Shown here: positions 11,171-21,504 of the stretch, one piece after another
How the letters are laid out: every line of letters begins with the position of its first letter
How positions within the stretch are numbered: position 1 is the stretch's first letter
Origin: Sipunculus nudus
Taxonomy: Eukaryota; Annelida; Sipuncula; Golfingiida; Sipunculidae
Assembly (NCBI GenBank): GCA_026874595.1
Contig: CM049313.1
Location: forward strand, 30,500,008-30,564,007
Length of the DNA: 64,000 nucleotides
Reading direction: 5' to 3'
Notes under the pieces: generated by a model
The model's input: the letters and a program-made list of their open reading frames with translations, nothing else
What the model was told of the DNA's origin: nothing
The model's database searches: none
Translations under genes and position numbers: made by a program

Positions 11171-11812
11171 AAAGTTATATTAAGCCATATGGAGTTATAT
11201 TACGCTGTGCTTATAGTAAGTGTGTATCTGTATCACACGGCCCCTTCATAATTTTATCGAATGCGGTATATTTTTTGCAACAAAATACAAGCTAAGAAAC
11301 CCTTTCCATTTTGAGCGACAATGTGCGGTCACGACATGCACGTGCGGTCGATCACCATGACACAGTCGCGTTTTTTGTCAATAAAAATTAATGAACATTG
11401 AATGTTTTTATTTATTCGTCCCTGTTACTTAAGAAACACTAACAATGAACTATCATATAGATTAAAGGTATATATTTAAATAAAGGGCAAATTTATTGTG
11501 TCATATTGTTCGGCCTTCGTGCATGGGTGATAGTACATGTTGACGTAGAAACGTAATTTGTGTAAATGACCGGTGTTGTTATCTTTACTTATGTGGTCTC
11601 ATTTGATATTTTATTTTATTTATGCCATATTTGGCATTAAAAAAAGAATTGTCGAATATGATATAATTTACACTGGTGTATTACTGATTAACAGGAAACC
11701 ACTCACCACTATGGCTTAATTGACCCGGAAAACCCCGCCGGGTTTGGTCTCCGAACATCAAACGGAAAGTGTGGCGGCGGTTCATTGTTAATGGGCACAT
11801 TAAAAGGATTAT
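11171..11812 (+). other. Unassigned 640-bp segment replacing the integrase N-half in element B
   Basis: It sits where the integrase zinc domain and first two catalytic aspartates should be, but encodes no recognisable protein and is AT-rich except near 11730-11780. It may be a foreign insertion with deletion; no terminal repeats were found. Confidence 0.5.
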
Positions 11813-12530
11813 GTGCCGTATATACCAGCACTTATTTCAAGTGCCTATCATCCACAATCCCAAGGTGCTTTAGAGAGATTCCATTCCACTCTGAAAACTA
11901 TGTTAAAAACCTACTGTTATCATAACAAACAGGATAGGGACGAAGACGTTCCACTATTGATATTTGCGGTCAGAGATTCTGTACAAGAATCGCTTGGGTT
12001 CACTCAGTTTGAACTTGTGTTTCGTCACACAATAAGGGGTCCTTTAAAAGTGATCAAAGATCAATGGGTCAATGAACAGAGTATAAAAAGGAATGTTTTG
12101 GATTGTTTAGTCAAATTCAGTGAAAGGTTAAATGATGCATGTGACCTAGCTAGACAAAACATGGCAAAAGCACAGAATAAAATGAAAACATGGTATGACA
12201 AAAAGGCTAGGGATCAAGAATTCAGGGTTGGAGATGAAGTATTGGCATTGTTACCATATAGAGATGGTCCATTGCAAGCACGGTATCATGGACCCTAAGA
12301 AATTCACAGAAAGATCAGTAATGTCAATTATGTAATCAAAACTCCAGACAGGCGTAAAGAAAATCAGTTGTGTCATGTAAACATGCTCAAACCATATTTC
12401 GATAGAGATGACACACAAGTGAATCCAGCTTGTTTAGTATCTATTGATGATGAAACAAAAGAAACTGACAATATGTTTAGAGATTTTGATACATGTAAAG
12501 ACACGAATGAAATACCAAAATGAAAAATTA
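11813..12530 (+). pseudogene. Element B integrase, C-terminal half
   Basis: Open from 11813 to 12298, it has S-A-Y-H-P-Q-S-Q-G-A-L-E-R-F-H, where the glutamate is the last member of the D,D,E catalytic triad. The usual helix and a G-P-Y/F-type tail follow: V-G-D-E-V-L-A-L-L-P, then G-P-stop, then I-S-N-V-N-Y-V-I-K. The stop at 12296 falls where the Tyr of the GPY motif would be. It precedes RT, giving the Gmr1-like order. The catalytic aspartates are lost. Confidence 0.85.
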
Positions 12531-13520
12531 AGGCATCTTTCATCTAAAGAATCATGTGAGTTATCAGAACTGATGAGGAAATATAAACACATTTTTTCTG
12601 ATGTACCTAGCAGAACTAACGTTTTGTGTCATGATGTGGATGTCAGCGATGCAAAGCCAATAAAACAACATCTGTACAGAGTTATAACCCTGTAACTCTT
12701 GCAAACTTAAGAAAAGAAGTAGAATACATGTTACAAAATGATATTGTTAGGGAGAGTCAAAGTGAATGGAGTACTCCATGTTTATTGGTACCAAAACTGG
12801 ATCAAAGTCAGAAGTTTTGTACTGATTTTAGAAAAGTAAATGCTGTAACCAAAACAGATTCACATCCTTTACCTAGAGTAGATGACTGCACTGATAAAAT
12901 TGGTAAAGCCAAATATGTGACAAAATGTGACTATTAAAAGGTTATTGGGGTGTTCCTCTAAAAGAAAGAGTGAGAAAAATCTCAGCATTTGTAATTCCTG
13001 ATGGATTATTTGAATACAATGTTATGCCATTCGGAATGAAGAATGCAGGGGCCTCGTTTCAATGCCTCATGAATATCTGTATAAACAATCTTGAAGGTGT
13101 TGAGGCATATATAGATGACCTAATTGTGTATAGTGATATTTGGGACGAACTTTGGCAAAGATTAGAGAAATTGTTTCAAAGATTGGCAGAGGTTAATCTT
13201 ACGATTAACTTGGCAAAGAGTGATTTCGGGAAAGCAAAGGTCATTTATTTAGGTCATGTCATAGGACAAGGTGATGTAGAACCAGTCCATGCCAAAATTG
13301 AAGCTATATTGAATTTTCAAAGACCGTCCTCAAAAAAGGGTTTACAAAGGTTTCTAGGCATGACCGCGTACTATAGAAAATTTTGTAAGAATTTCACTGA
13401 GATAACTGCCCCACTTACAAATCTGTTAAAGAATAGAGAGGTATTTCTTTGGTCAGATGAATGCGAAGCAGCATTTGAGAAATTAAAGTCCATGATGGTC
13501 CAATACTCCTGTACTGAAAG
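12520..13520 (+). pseudogene. Element B reverse transcriptase (broken)
   Basis: Three open segments carry the RT motifs in order: W-S-T-P-C-L-L-V-P-K and F-C-T-D-F-R-K-V-N (about 12765-12840), K-C-D-Y-stop-K-G-Y-W (about 12925-12950), M-P-F-G-M-K-N-A and catalytic Y-I-D-D (13108-13119), then Y-L-G-H-V-I and a thumb with F-L-G-M-T-A-Y-Y-R-K-F. The stop between D-Y and K-G-Y-W and a frame change near 13500 inactivate it. Confidence 0.9.
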
Positions 13521-13915
13521 CACCTGACTTTGACAAAGATTTTAAATTATGTGTTGATGCTAGTGAGCAGGCTGCTGGTGCTATTTTGGTACAAGAAGAT
13601 GAACAAGGGATTGATCATCCTGTCTGTTATTTCTCAAAGAAATTCAAAGACTATCAGAGCAATTATTCGACCATTGAAAAAGAATTACTGGCACTTATCT
13701 TAGCATTACAATACTTTGAGGTTTACGTAAGATCAGTTTCACATCCATTAGTCATTTATACTGATAACAATCCATTGGTGTCTTGAACAAAATGAAAAAC
13801 AAGAACATACAATTGTTAAATTGGTGTCTGCTCTTACAAGAGTATGATATCATCATGAAACACAGAGGCAGGGATAATGTCATAGCTGATACATTGTCCA
13901 GATGTTATTAATGAA
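13500..13915 (+). pseudogene. Element B RNase H (broken)
   Basis: Following RT after a frameshift, it shows C-V-D-A-S (first catalytic aspartate), S-T-I-E-K-E-L-L-A (catalytic glutamate) and I-Y-T-D-N-N-P-L (third acid). A final stretch in another frame ends with R-D-N-V-I-A-D-T-L-S-R-C near 13905, the normal end of the domain. No integrase follows, confirming that pol ends with RNase H. Confidence 0.85.
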
Positions 13916-14333
13916 TATTTGATGAATTAAATTGTTTGAGATGGATATCGGAAGATATTTGCAAATATGTGCAGTAGCTATAGTGCAGTGACAGATATTG
14001 ATAAAAATTGTGCAGTAATTGCAGATAAAGTCAGTTTGCATCAATTGCAGTTTTGTGTGATGGTTTTGTATGACGTGGATGTGTATTATCACAATGATGT
14101 TGAAAGAGGTTAGAGAGGGTATTTGCGTCAATCGCAGGAAATGATTGTGAATAATGTCTATTGATAAAAATGTATTAATGAACTTAATGAATAAGCATAA
14201 ATGATCATATTTAATTATCATTCTATTTATCTGTTGAATTATTCCTTATGTGATAAACTGAGCCATTTAAAGGCACATGTGTCGAAAGGTTACAAAATTT
14301 TACTCATACGAGTGTCATAAAATTTTCTTTTTT
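13916..14333 (+). other. Element B 3' untranslated region
   Basis: AT-rich sequence between the end of pol and the purine tract. It carries no coding signal. Confidence 0.6.
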
Positions 14334-14343
14334 AGGGGGAAGG
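14334..14343 (+). promoter_or_regulatory. Element B polypurine tract
   Basis: AGGGGGAAGG directly abuts the TGTTAT start of the 3' LTR, the expected plus-strand primer position. Confidence 0.8.
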
Positions 14344-14960
14344 TGTTATAAATGTGGTTCTGTAGAGACGTTGATGACGTTGGGGGTCCTACAGGTTACC
14401 GGTTGTGAGGACACAGGAGAACACAGGGGAACAATCGAATGGAGAGCGTTGAAGGATAACACCACAGAAGACAACTGACAAACATGGGACTCTTTATATT
14501 AACTGGAACTTGTTTCTTTTGTAAACAGTATGACGTCACGTGGTGTACAGCTATAAAAGCATCACATGCCCAATCCTGTATGGGCTGCAATTATTATTTG
14601 AACTGTCGTGGTGCTTGCCAGGCCTGGTTTTGGACTTTTGAACTTTGTTTCATTTGAGGATGGACATTTTATCGTGAACGGCTCCTATGCAGCCCCAGGG
14701 GCCGTACCTGCACTTGTACTTGCACTCGCACTTTATTATTTATTGATTGGAGGCACGTCTACTACACTTCATTTTGAGCTAAGTATTCTAGAATATGGGT
14801 GTCTCATTTGGACAGACTTTTATGTGAACCAAACATTTTGTATTCTTGTATATATTGTATATAATGATTTGTCTATTATAAATATTATCATTTAAAGAGT
14901 CTTTCTTCAGTTGAGTTGGTTGCGTGTGGAACCCGGTTGAAAGTTTAGTTACACGTAACA
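14344..14960 (+). repeat. Element B 3' LTR
   Basis: It is the direct repeat of 8530-9140, ending ACACGTAACA. It contains TGACGTCACGTGG (14531-14543) and TATAAAA (14552-14558). Confidence 0.9.
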
Positions 14961-14964
14961 TATA
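14961..14964. repeat. Target site duplication of element B, right (TATA)
   Basis: It matches 8526-8529. Confidence 0.8.
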
Positions 14965-16260
14965 CCAAAAACACAGAGTAGACAATAGCTGTCCGTTTGA
15001 TCCCTCTCGATGTACTTTTTGTGTAAATTGATATGATACACTCTTTCCTTACCATCCATTTGAATGCGATAGTCGCAGTGATTAAACTTCTTGACGATCT
15101 TGGATGGCCCTTTCCACTGCATCAATAATTTGTTACTCTCAGTGGACTCAAGAACAAGAACTTTGTCACCTTACTTCAAATCCCTGCTCCAGCGCTTCTG
15201 GTCGTAATAGTGTTATACCTACCAGCTTCTGTTGCAAGGTTTTCTCTGGCTAATTTGAGCGTTTCTGACAAACAGTTCTGTAAATCAACTACAAACTGGT
15301 AGGTACTCTTGATCTCTGGGTCTGCGTTCTCACGCGTCCACAATTCTCTTAGAATTGTCATGGGCCCCCTAACAAACCTCCCATGCAACAGCTCAAATGG
15401 ACTGAATCCAAGAGATTTGTGTGGCGCTTCACTACAGCATAACAGTAACGCTGGCAAGTAACGGTACCAATCTGGAGGCCTCTCCGCTGCCATACGTTTG
15501 AGCATCTGCTTGAGCACACCATTGTGCTTCTATATCATACCATTACAAATCGGGTGTTGGACTGTACAGGTCAGCTGTTTAATAGAAAGGAGACGACTTA
15601 CCTCTGTCATCAGATCTGAGGTTAAGTGTATGCCTTTGTCTGTTAAGACCTCAGATGGCACACCTACCCTTGAGTAAACCTCAACTAATGCCTCTGCCAC
15701 GGTCTCTGTATCAATTTTCTTAAGTGGGACCGCCTTTGGATACCTGGTGGCATTTATAATCCATTATTGTGAGCACATACCTGTGACCCCTGTCAGATGG
15801 AGGATGGATAGCTCCAATTATATCAAGCACTATGCGTTTAAATGGGGTATCCATTATTGGCATATGTCTTCAAGGTACCTGGACTACTTTACCTTTCGGC
15901 AAAGTCCTCTCGCTAATCCAACAAGACCCCCAAAACATATGTACCTCCTCGTACATACCAGGCCAATAAAACTGGCTTCTAATGCGGTCATAAGTACGGC
16001 TGATTCCCTGATGCCCCTCATCAGTGTCTCATGACTCATTTTTAAGATATCACGCCTGCAGTTAGCATGCACTACTAATTGATCACCTTGACTCAAATGG
16101 CTCTTCTCTAGACGTCTTCTCACAAGGACATTATTCTGTACAGGAACAGGAACTGGTACTTACTACCGTCCGGCTGAGGTTCTTTAGATTTCTGTCACAG
16201 ATGCGACAGAGTATCATCCTCCTGCTGGTACTTAAGAAACTATTCAGGACTTACCTTGCC
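14961..16260 (-). pseudogene. Element A integrase (broken)
   Basis: Read on the minus strand, it has an N-terminal zinc-region remnant with H-Q-G-I-S-R-T-Y and F-Y-W-P-G-M, then a core with V-L-D-I-I-G-A (first Asp) and E-V-L-T-D-K-G (second Asp). The open stretch 15517-15176 has S-L-G-F-S-P-F-E-L-L and R-G-P-M-T-I-L. The final segment, M-D-G-K-E-R-V-Y-H-I-N-L-H-K-K-Y, is the C-terminal beta domain. The codon where the catalytic glutamate should stand (near 15525) is TAG. Its last codons are cut by element B and continue in frame at 8525. Confidence 0.88.
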
Positions 16261-16264
16261 AATC

Positions 16265-16716
16265 TGGCGAGTCAGCTTATCCTTCTGCCGTGCCAACTGC
16301 ATACGCGTCATCTGTGACACTTACCTCCGAAGCTGCCATTTCAGCTTTACCACAGGTAACAGACTTGTTATTACCGATAGTCCAATCAGGATTGGGATCA
16401 GATGGCTCACACACACCAGATACGTTGCCAATAATGAGATCATAAACAGGATCAGATACACACAAAACTCTTTGAGTTCTCCTGAATAGAAAGTACATAC
16501 CTTACCAACTGCAAGAGGAAATGTGCGTGCGGTTCCATTAATCAACACACAATCTTGATTCTCACCAAGAAACTGACTATCCAGTACCAACTCTCGTCCC
16601 ACAACTGCACTGCTGCAGCCAGAATCACAGAGTACCATGACTGTGGGCATTTTTAGTTCGGAGCCCCTTACCTTTGAAGAACTGTTCATTTTCAATAAAG
16701 TCACATGGTGGCACAT
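16265..16716 (-). pseudogene. Element A aspartic protease (broken)
   Basis: The catalytic motif reads C-D-S-G-C-S-S at about 16618-16626 (D-S-G is an accepted variant of D-T-G). The C-terminal flap region, D-L-I-I-G-N-V-S-G-V, reads in a second frame near 16440. One frameshift separates the halves. It lies directly between gag and integrase with no RT in between. Confidence 0.8.
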
Positions 16717-17841
16717 TTCAATTCAACACTCTGCTCATCAAATTTACAACAATCCCTGAGTTCATTCACAAAGCAACCTACCTCATTGTCTTTCTCCTCG
16801 GAAGTACCATTTTGTTCTGCAACACAAGAAGTACTGTCCTTACATCTGGACCTGGGCATCTCGAGAGATGCTGCTTTCTCTCTACCACCTGACTGTTTAG
16901 CATACATCTTACAGGCTTTTGCAAGATGTGCCGGGCTATCACACAGAAAACATCTACGTGCGTGTGATTTACCAAAAGAAATGGTAAGTTTGCTACCAAC
17001 GTGACCACCCGGTCTACAATCATTGGCTACACCCTGCTCAGTCCGACCTTGGAATCTAGGTCTATTAACCGGTTTCGCTTGCCCAACAAAACAACCTAAC
17101 CCATGAGCCTCTGTGTAACTCTCTGCTGCAGATGCTAACATATCAATGGTTTTTCATTTCTTCTCCCTCAGAAAAGCTCCTAATTTCTCACTACAGGATT
17201 GGGTAAACTGTTCACACAGGATCAAATCTAACAAAGATTTGTAATCTTGTTCAATATCTGAAAGCTGTACCCACTTACTACAATAACCGCCAATGCGTGC
17301 CGCAAATTGTGTCGGGGTTTCATTACAATCAGGAAGACACGTCCTGAATTTCATTCTATAACCTTCCTCTGTGAGGTTATACCGCTTTAAAAGCGCATGC
17401 TTAAGGGTGTCATAATCGAGCACCTCCTCTGACGTCAGGAGATGATAAACCTCAAGAGCTTTTCCCTTGAGGAACGCACTTAGGCTTACTGCCCAGTTTT
17501 CACGTTTCCACCCTTGGCTTATCGCAAAAGGTTCAAAGCGTTCAATGTATGCGTCCATACTGTCTTCACCATCTATATAGGTGGGGATTTTAATGCTTGG
17601 GGTCCTAACGGTAGCATCCGCTACATTATCCGCTCTACCCCCTGTTTGACTTTGTAACGGCAAGAGCTCTTTCTGCTCTTGTATCTTATGAGCTCTCTGC
17701 TCCTCACTTTCACGCTTCTCGCGCTCAGTGGCTAGATAGCTTGTTAGGCCTTTCCATCTTGTCTATAGGATTCTTCTTTTGGAGGGAGCCGCCCCCATAT
17801 TCTAACTTTTTCCCTAGAGCAAAAATTTCTTTAAGATCCAT
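16701..17841 (-). pseudogene. Element A gag (broken)
   Basis: The likely start ATG is at 17841 (M-D-L-K-E-I-F). The frame is lost near 17730 and the capsid is open from 17663 to 17154. That part has Y-N-L-T-E-E-G-Y-R-M-K-F-R, the SCAN-like signature of Gmr1-type capsids. A stop near 17153 separates it from the nucleocapsid, which has C-F-L-C-x4-H-x4-C at 16911-16952. The protein would have packaged element RNA. Confidence 0.82.
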
Positions 17842-17934
17842 GGCATGTGTTTACAAATAAAGCACACGTAACTAAATACCTGTCACAATTCACTGGCCCA
17901 CCTTCTATCGTTAGGTCTACACACACGTGTAAAT

Positions 17935-19032
17935 TTTGCCCAACTATGGCCACGGCACATTATTTCCTGTAAGTACTCTGGATTTAATTTTCACAGCATG
18001 TACACATAAGGATTTAATATGATAAAATCTGAAATTTGAAAATAAAAGCTGCAAAATTAGGCTTGTTATTGAATTTTTTTGGAGGCTCTTGTTTAATTCC
18101 CTTACATTGTCAAGCAGCTAGTCAACTTTGGTCACTGTAGGTTGATCATTCAGTGCATCACTGTGCTCCCCTGATGTTATGTAATCCCATCACTGGGGCA
18201 AGCCCTCACTCTTGTTGAGCTTGATCAGGCTGTCTGCAGTTAATTCCACAGGGAGCCTTTCTCTCTTCCCTCCGCCCCCCTCCCCCCCCCCCCCCATTCT
18301 GTTGACAGACCTGTACTATAAACAAGATTAATCTTATAATTTCACATTTTTTTCAGCAACGAGCAGTTACAACAGAGACCCCTCCCCCCACCCACCCCTT
18401 CAATACACAGGACTAATAAACAAGATGAATCTTATAATTTTAACGTTAAATAAATTCTTGTTGAGACTTGGACAATTTTTTTTTTTTTTAAGAAAAAATT
18501 GTCCAGGAATTTAATCCTAATATTCAAATGAGATAGATTTAAGATAGATTTAACAAGATTTAAGAAGATATAAATACTTTGTAGCATTTCATTCATATCT
18601 CTAAAAGTTGGCCGAGCCTAGGTGTAAATAACACTGTTAAACTTAGTTTTAAAATCAGAAATATTGGTCAAACTTTGTGGGATTAATTTTTAACTATTAT
18701 GGCCATATATTTAACTTTTGAAAACTTAATTACCTTCACATATTATTTGTTTATGAAATGTAACTTTTATATAACACTTACTGTAGGCCCATTTTTTCCC
18801 TAGGTGCATCACTAAATGATTTCAGGCCAAAAATTTCATTAATTACACAGTGCATATGCTTTAGCTCATGTCCATTATTCTATAATTTACAGAGGTCCAT
18901 TTCAGCAGGGCCATTTTCTCTTAGCTTTTCAAATGGTAATATACATGAAAAACCAAAAGAAATAAAAATATTTTGCAGTGACTAATATTTTCCAAAATTC
19001 AGCTGAGCGACCTGACCCATGGGTCCCTTGTT
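17935..19032 (+). repeat. R1 repeat, 3' half, inside element A's leader
   Basis: It resembles 34760-35884 and ends CTGAGCGACCTGACCCATGG...CCTTGTT at 19032. A poly-C run at 18282-18295 sits at the usual R1 position. The 5' half is missing. It lies between A's gag start and its PBS, so it arrived after A. Confidence 0.75.
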
Positions 19033-19055
19033 TTGGTCTTGTCCTGGTCGCCAAT
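19033..19055 (-). promoter_or_regulatory. Candidate PBS of element A
   Basis: On the minus strand TGGCGACCAGGAC begins two bases after the putative LTR end TGACA. The tRNA is not identified. Confidence 0.5.
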
Positions 19056-19865
19056 TGTCACAAAAATTCGTGATTTAGTTCTTTTGCTAAAAAATAAAAG
19101 GCCAGATGGCATTTGACAAATAACAAGAATGCAGTTTGGTATACAAATTTATTTAAATAACTGAAATGGCCTCAGCTGCTGTGCCTTGTGTCTCCTCGTG
19201 TATCAGACGACCTGCTGCTGGCCGTTACTGGTAGCAATGTACGTTTACAGTCATGGCCCTGCCGTCCTAGACTCATGTTTACTGAAGAAAAAAAAAGGCA
19301 ACTACATGAAATTACAGGAATAAACCGATGGACAATGATGCCGACACGCGGTAGCCTTTAACATATGAAAACCTTTACAAAACATGTGCTATGGATACTA
19401 AAGTATTAATTACGGGGTTACATTATGTCTAATGACATTCATTAAGAGGCTGCAATATCACCAGCTCCGTTATCAAGAAACCAACAATCAGGTGAAGGGC
19501 TTACCAGACCTCAATATCGAACAGTGCCCGATCTCAACCTCTCAGCGTGGTTGTACGGTGTCAAGCCGGCCCCAGCCTCATGTGCCACATGGTCTAGCTG
19601 CCCCTCCATTTAGCCTGTCACAGTTGAGTGGTGTGTTCCGTCGATAGCTGCAATACTGCACATTGCAACGTTTGAAACTTCACCCTCAGGGTTTCTGATT
19701 TTCACAGGTTTCACAGTTTTCACAGAGCATTTTAAATACGTGTGCTCAGTTCTGTTACGTGTGGCCCTCTGCCCCGAATACCTTAAAATTGGCCTCTCGA
19801 ATGGAACCCCATTGATATTAAAGCCGATTAATTGCAGCCCCAGTGCCGGCGAGACTAAATTAACA
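19056..19865 (-). repeat. Candidate 5' LTR of element A
   Basis: Its inner end (TGTCACAA on the plus strand) is set by the adjacent PBS. The outer end is placed at TTAACA (19865) because it gives TGT...ACA termini. No second LTR is available for comparison, so the outer boundary is weak. Confidence 0.4.
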
Positions 19866-21283
19866 AGTTTTGGGCTCTCTAAAAGAAATTAATCTATCTC
19901 GACTCCCTTGCACGGTGAACTGGGACGACAGTCCAAGGGTCAAAGAGGACATGACTCTCCTCCCTGCCACAGTGATGCTTGTGTAAACAAAGCACTTTCG
20001 TGACAGTGTTTCATCAATTCCTGCCGACTGGTGGAGCCAACTGTAATTTTTCGATTTTTTTACAATTTTTTTTTCTTTGTTTTTGAGACCTATAAAGATG
20101 TGGTCATCTGTTAACAGGGCACAACTCGTAACGACTGGACCTAGAATCTTCTGTCTTGCCATGAAGGAAGTCTCCTTGGAAACCTAAAATTAGGTCTCTG
20201 TTACCCAAAACTTCTGAGCTATGGGGCTTCGAAGTATCCCCCAGAATAATGGAAAATTTGATACAAAAGCTCCAGTATCTGAACAACTAATGCATTGATT
20301 ACCATGATTCTTTGCATGGATATTGGTCGTGGATCGTTCCATCAGTTTCTGCAGACTGGTGCCCCACCTGTAATTTTTCGATTTTTCTTCTCTGTTTTTG
20401 AGACCTTTAAAGATGCGGTCTTCTGTTAACAGGGCACAGATCGTAATCACTGGTCCTCAAATTTTCCAACTTGACATCAAGGGAGGTCCATGAAAAGTCT
20501 CCAAAGAAACCAGAAACTAAGTCTCTGTTATTCATATCAATGAAGCTACGAGGCTCAGAATTAGCGGCCAAAAAATTAAGAATTTGATATGAAAACTCAG
20601 TTATCTGAACAACCAATGCATTGATCACCATCATTCTCTGCATGCATAATAATCATGGGGTGTTTCATCATTTTCTGCAGACTTGTGGTGCCATCTGGAT
20701 TTTAAAAATTGTTAAGAATTTTTTTCTATACTATTGAAACCTTTAAAGATGCAGTCATCTGTTAACAGGGCACAAATCATTACCACTGGACCTAGAATCT
20801 TTTAACTTGACATCCAGGGAGGTCCATGAAAAGTCTTCTTGGAAACCTGAAATTAGGTCTCTATTACCCATATTCTCCAAGCTATGGGGCTTATAAGCAC
20901 CCCCAGAATAATTGAAAATTTGATACCAAAGCAAGGCACAAATCATAACCATTGGACCTAGAATCTTCTAACTTGACATCCTGAGAGTTCCTCAAAAGTT
21001 CTCCTCAGAAACCTGAAGTTAGGTCACTGTGACCTATATTCTCTGCATTACAGTCCATGTTTGAGCACCCCAGAAAAAATGCAAAATTCACACAAATTGC
21101 CAGATTCCTTAGGAATGGCTGAATGGATTGTCATCAAATTTGGTGTGCTTATGGGTCTTGATGAACTTGAGCTAATATACATGAACTGTAATGCCACCTA
21201 CATTATCTTTTTGAGTTGCCTGTGCAAGGACATATTGTCAACATGTTAGTTGGCTGAGCGTCATGACCCATGGGTCACTTGTT
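19866..21283 (+). repeat. R1-type 3' segment with tandem units
   Basis: Units starting with variants of CTGTTAACAGGGCACAAATC lie at about 20107, 20417, 20758 and 20933, so the first two spacings are about 310 and 340 bp and the last is shorter. The block ends with GGCTGAGCGTCATGACCC...CACTTGTT at 21283, an R1 3' terminus. Single units of the same type occur at 29795 and 50615-52200. Confidence 0.7.
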
Positions 21284-21504
21284 AGGTTACCTGGTCGGAG
21301 TTCAAGGTTCCCTTTTAAAAGATTGTTACAATAATCTAAATGCTGCCTGTTCAAGGATAATACTGGTAAGTTCCAAGAATTTTAGGTCTCAAGGTCACAG
21401 GACTTTCATTCTGAAAAATTTTAAAAAATTATCTGAAAGACAAATTCATCTCAGTGTTGGGACCCATGGGTCCAAAGTTTAAATAAAAATATTTGAACAT
21501 GATA
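21284..21504. other. Short segment between R1 copies
   Basis: It contains a decayed R1-like end (GGGACCCATGGGTCC near 21460). No gene is present. Confidence 0.4.

Larger units (their letters stand above)
8530..14960 (+). mobile_element. Element B: Gmr1-like Ty3/gypsy retrotransposon with both LTRs
   Basis: Two LTRs of about 615 bp begin TGTTAT and end TAACA. A PBS (TGGGGGCTCGTC) follows the first and a purine tract (AGGGGGAAGG) precedes the second. The internal order is gag with CCHC knuckle, protease, integrase, RT, RNase H. It is inserted antisense into element A. By eye about 13 differences separate the LTRs over the first 185 aligned bases, so the insertion is not recent. Multiple stops, frameshifts and a replaced integrase core make it inactive. 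Confidence 0.9.
7382..19865 (-). mobile_element. Element A: degenerate Gmr1-like Ty3/gypsy retrotransposon, split by element B
   Basis: Reading on the minus strand from high to low coordinates, the parts are a candidate 5' LTR, PBS, gag, protease, integrase, then (after element B) reverse transcriptase. The order PR-IN-RT is that of the Gmr1-like group of Ty3/gypsy elements, not the usual PR-RT-RH-IN. RNase H and the 3' LTR are missing; the left boundary lies near 7382-7405 in the connection region after RT. An R1 3' half (17935-19032) sits in the leader. Stops and frameshifts occur in every domain, so this copy is dead. Confidence 0.8.

Noticed and set aside
19860-20952. Overlapping minus-strand frames
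   Set aside because: They are complements of the tandem units ending in the R1 terminus; the repeated phrase makes similar peptides in each unit.
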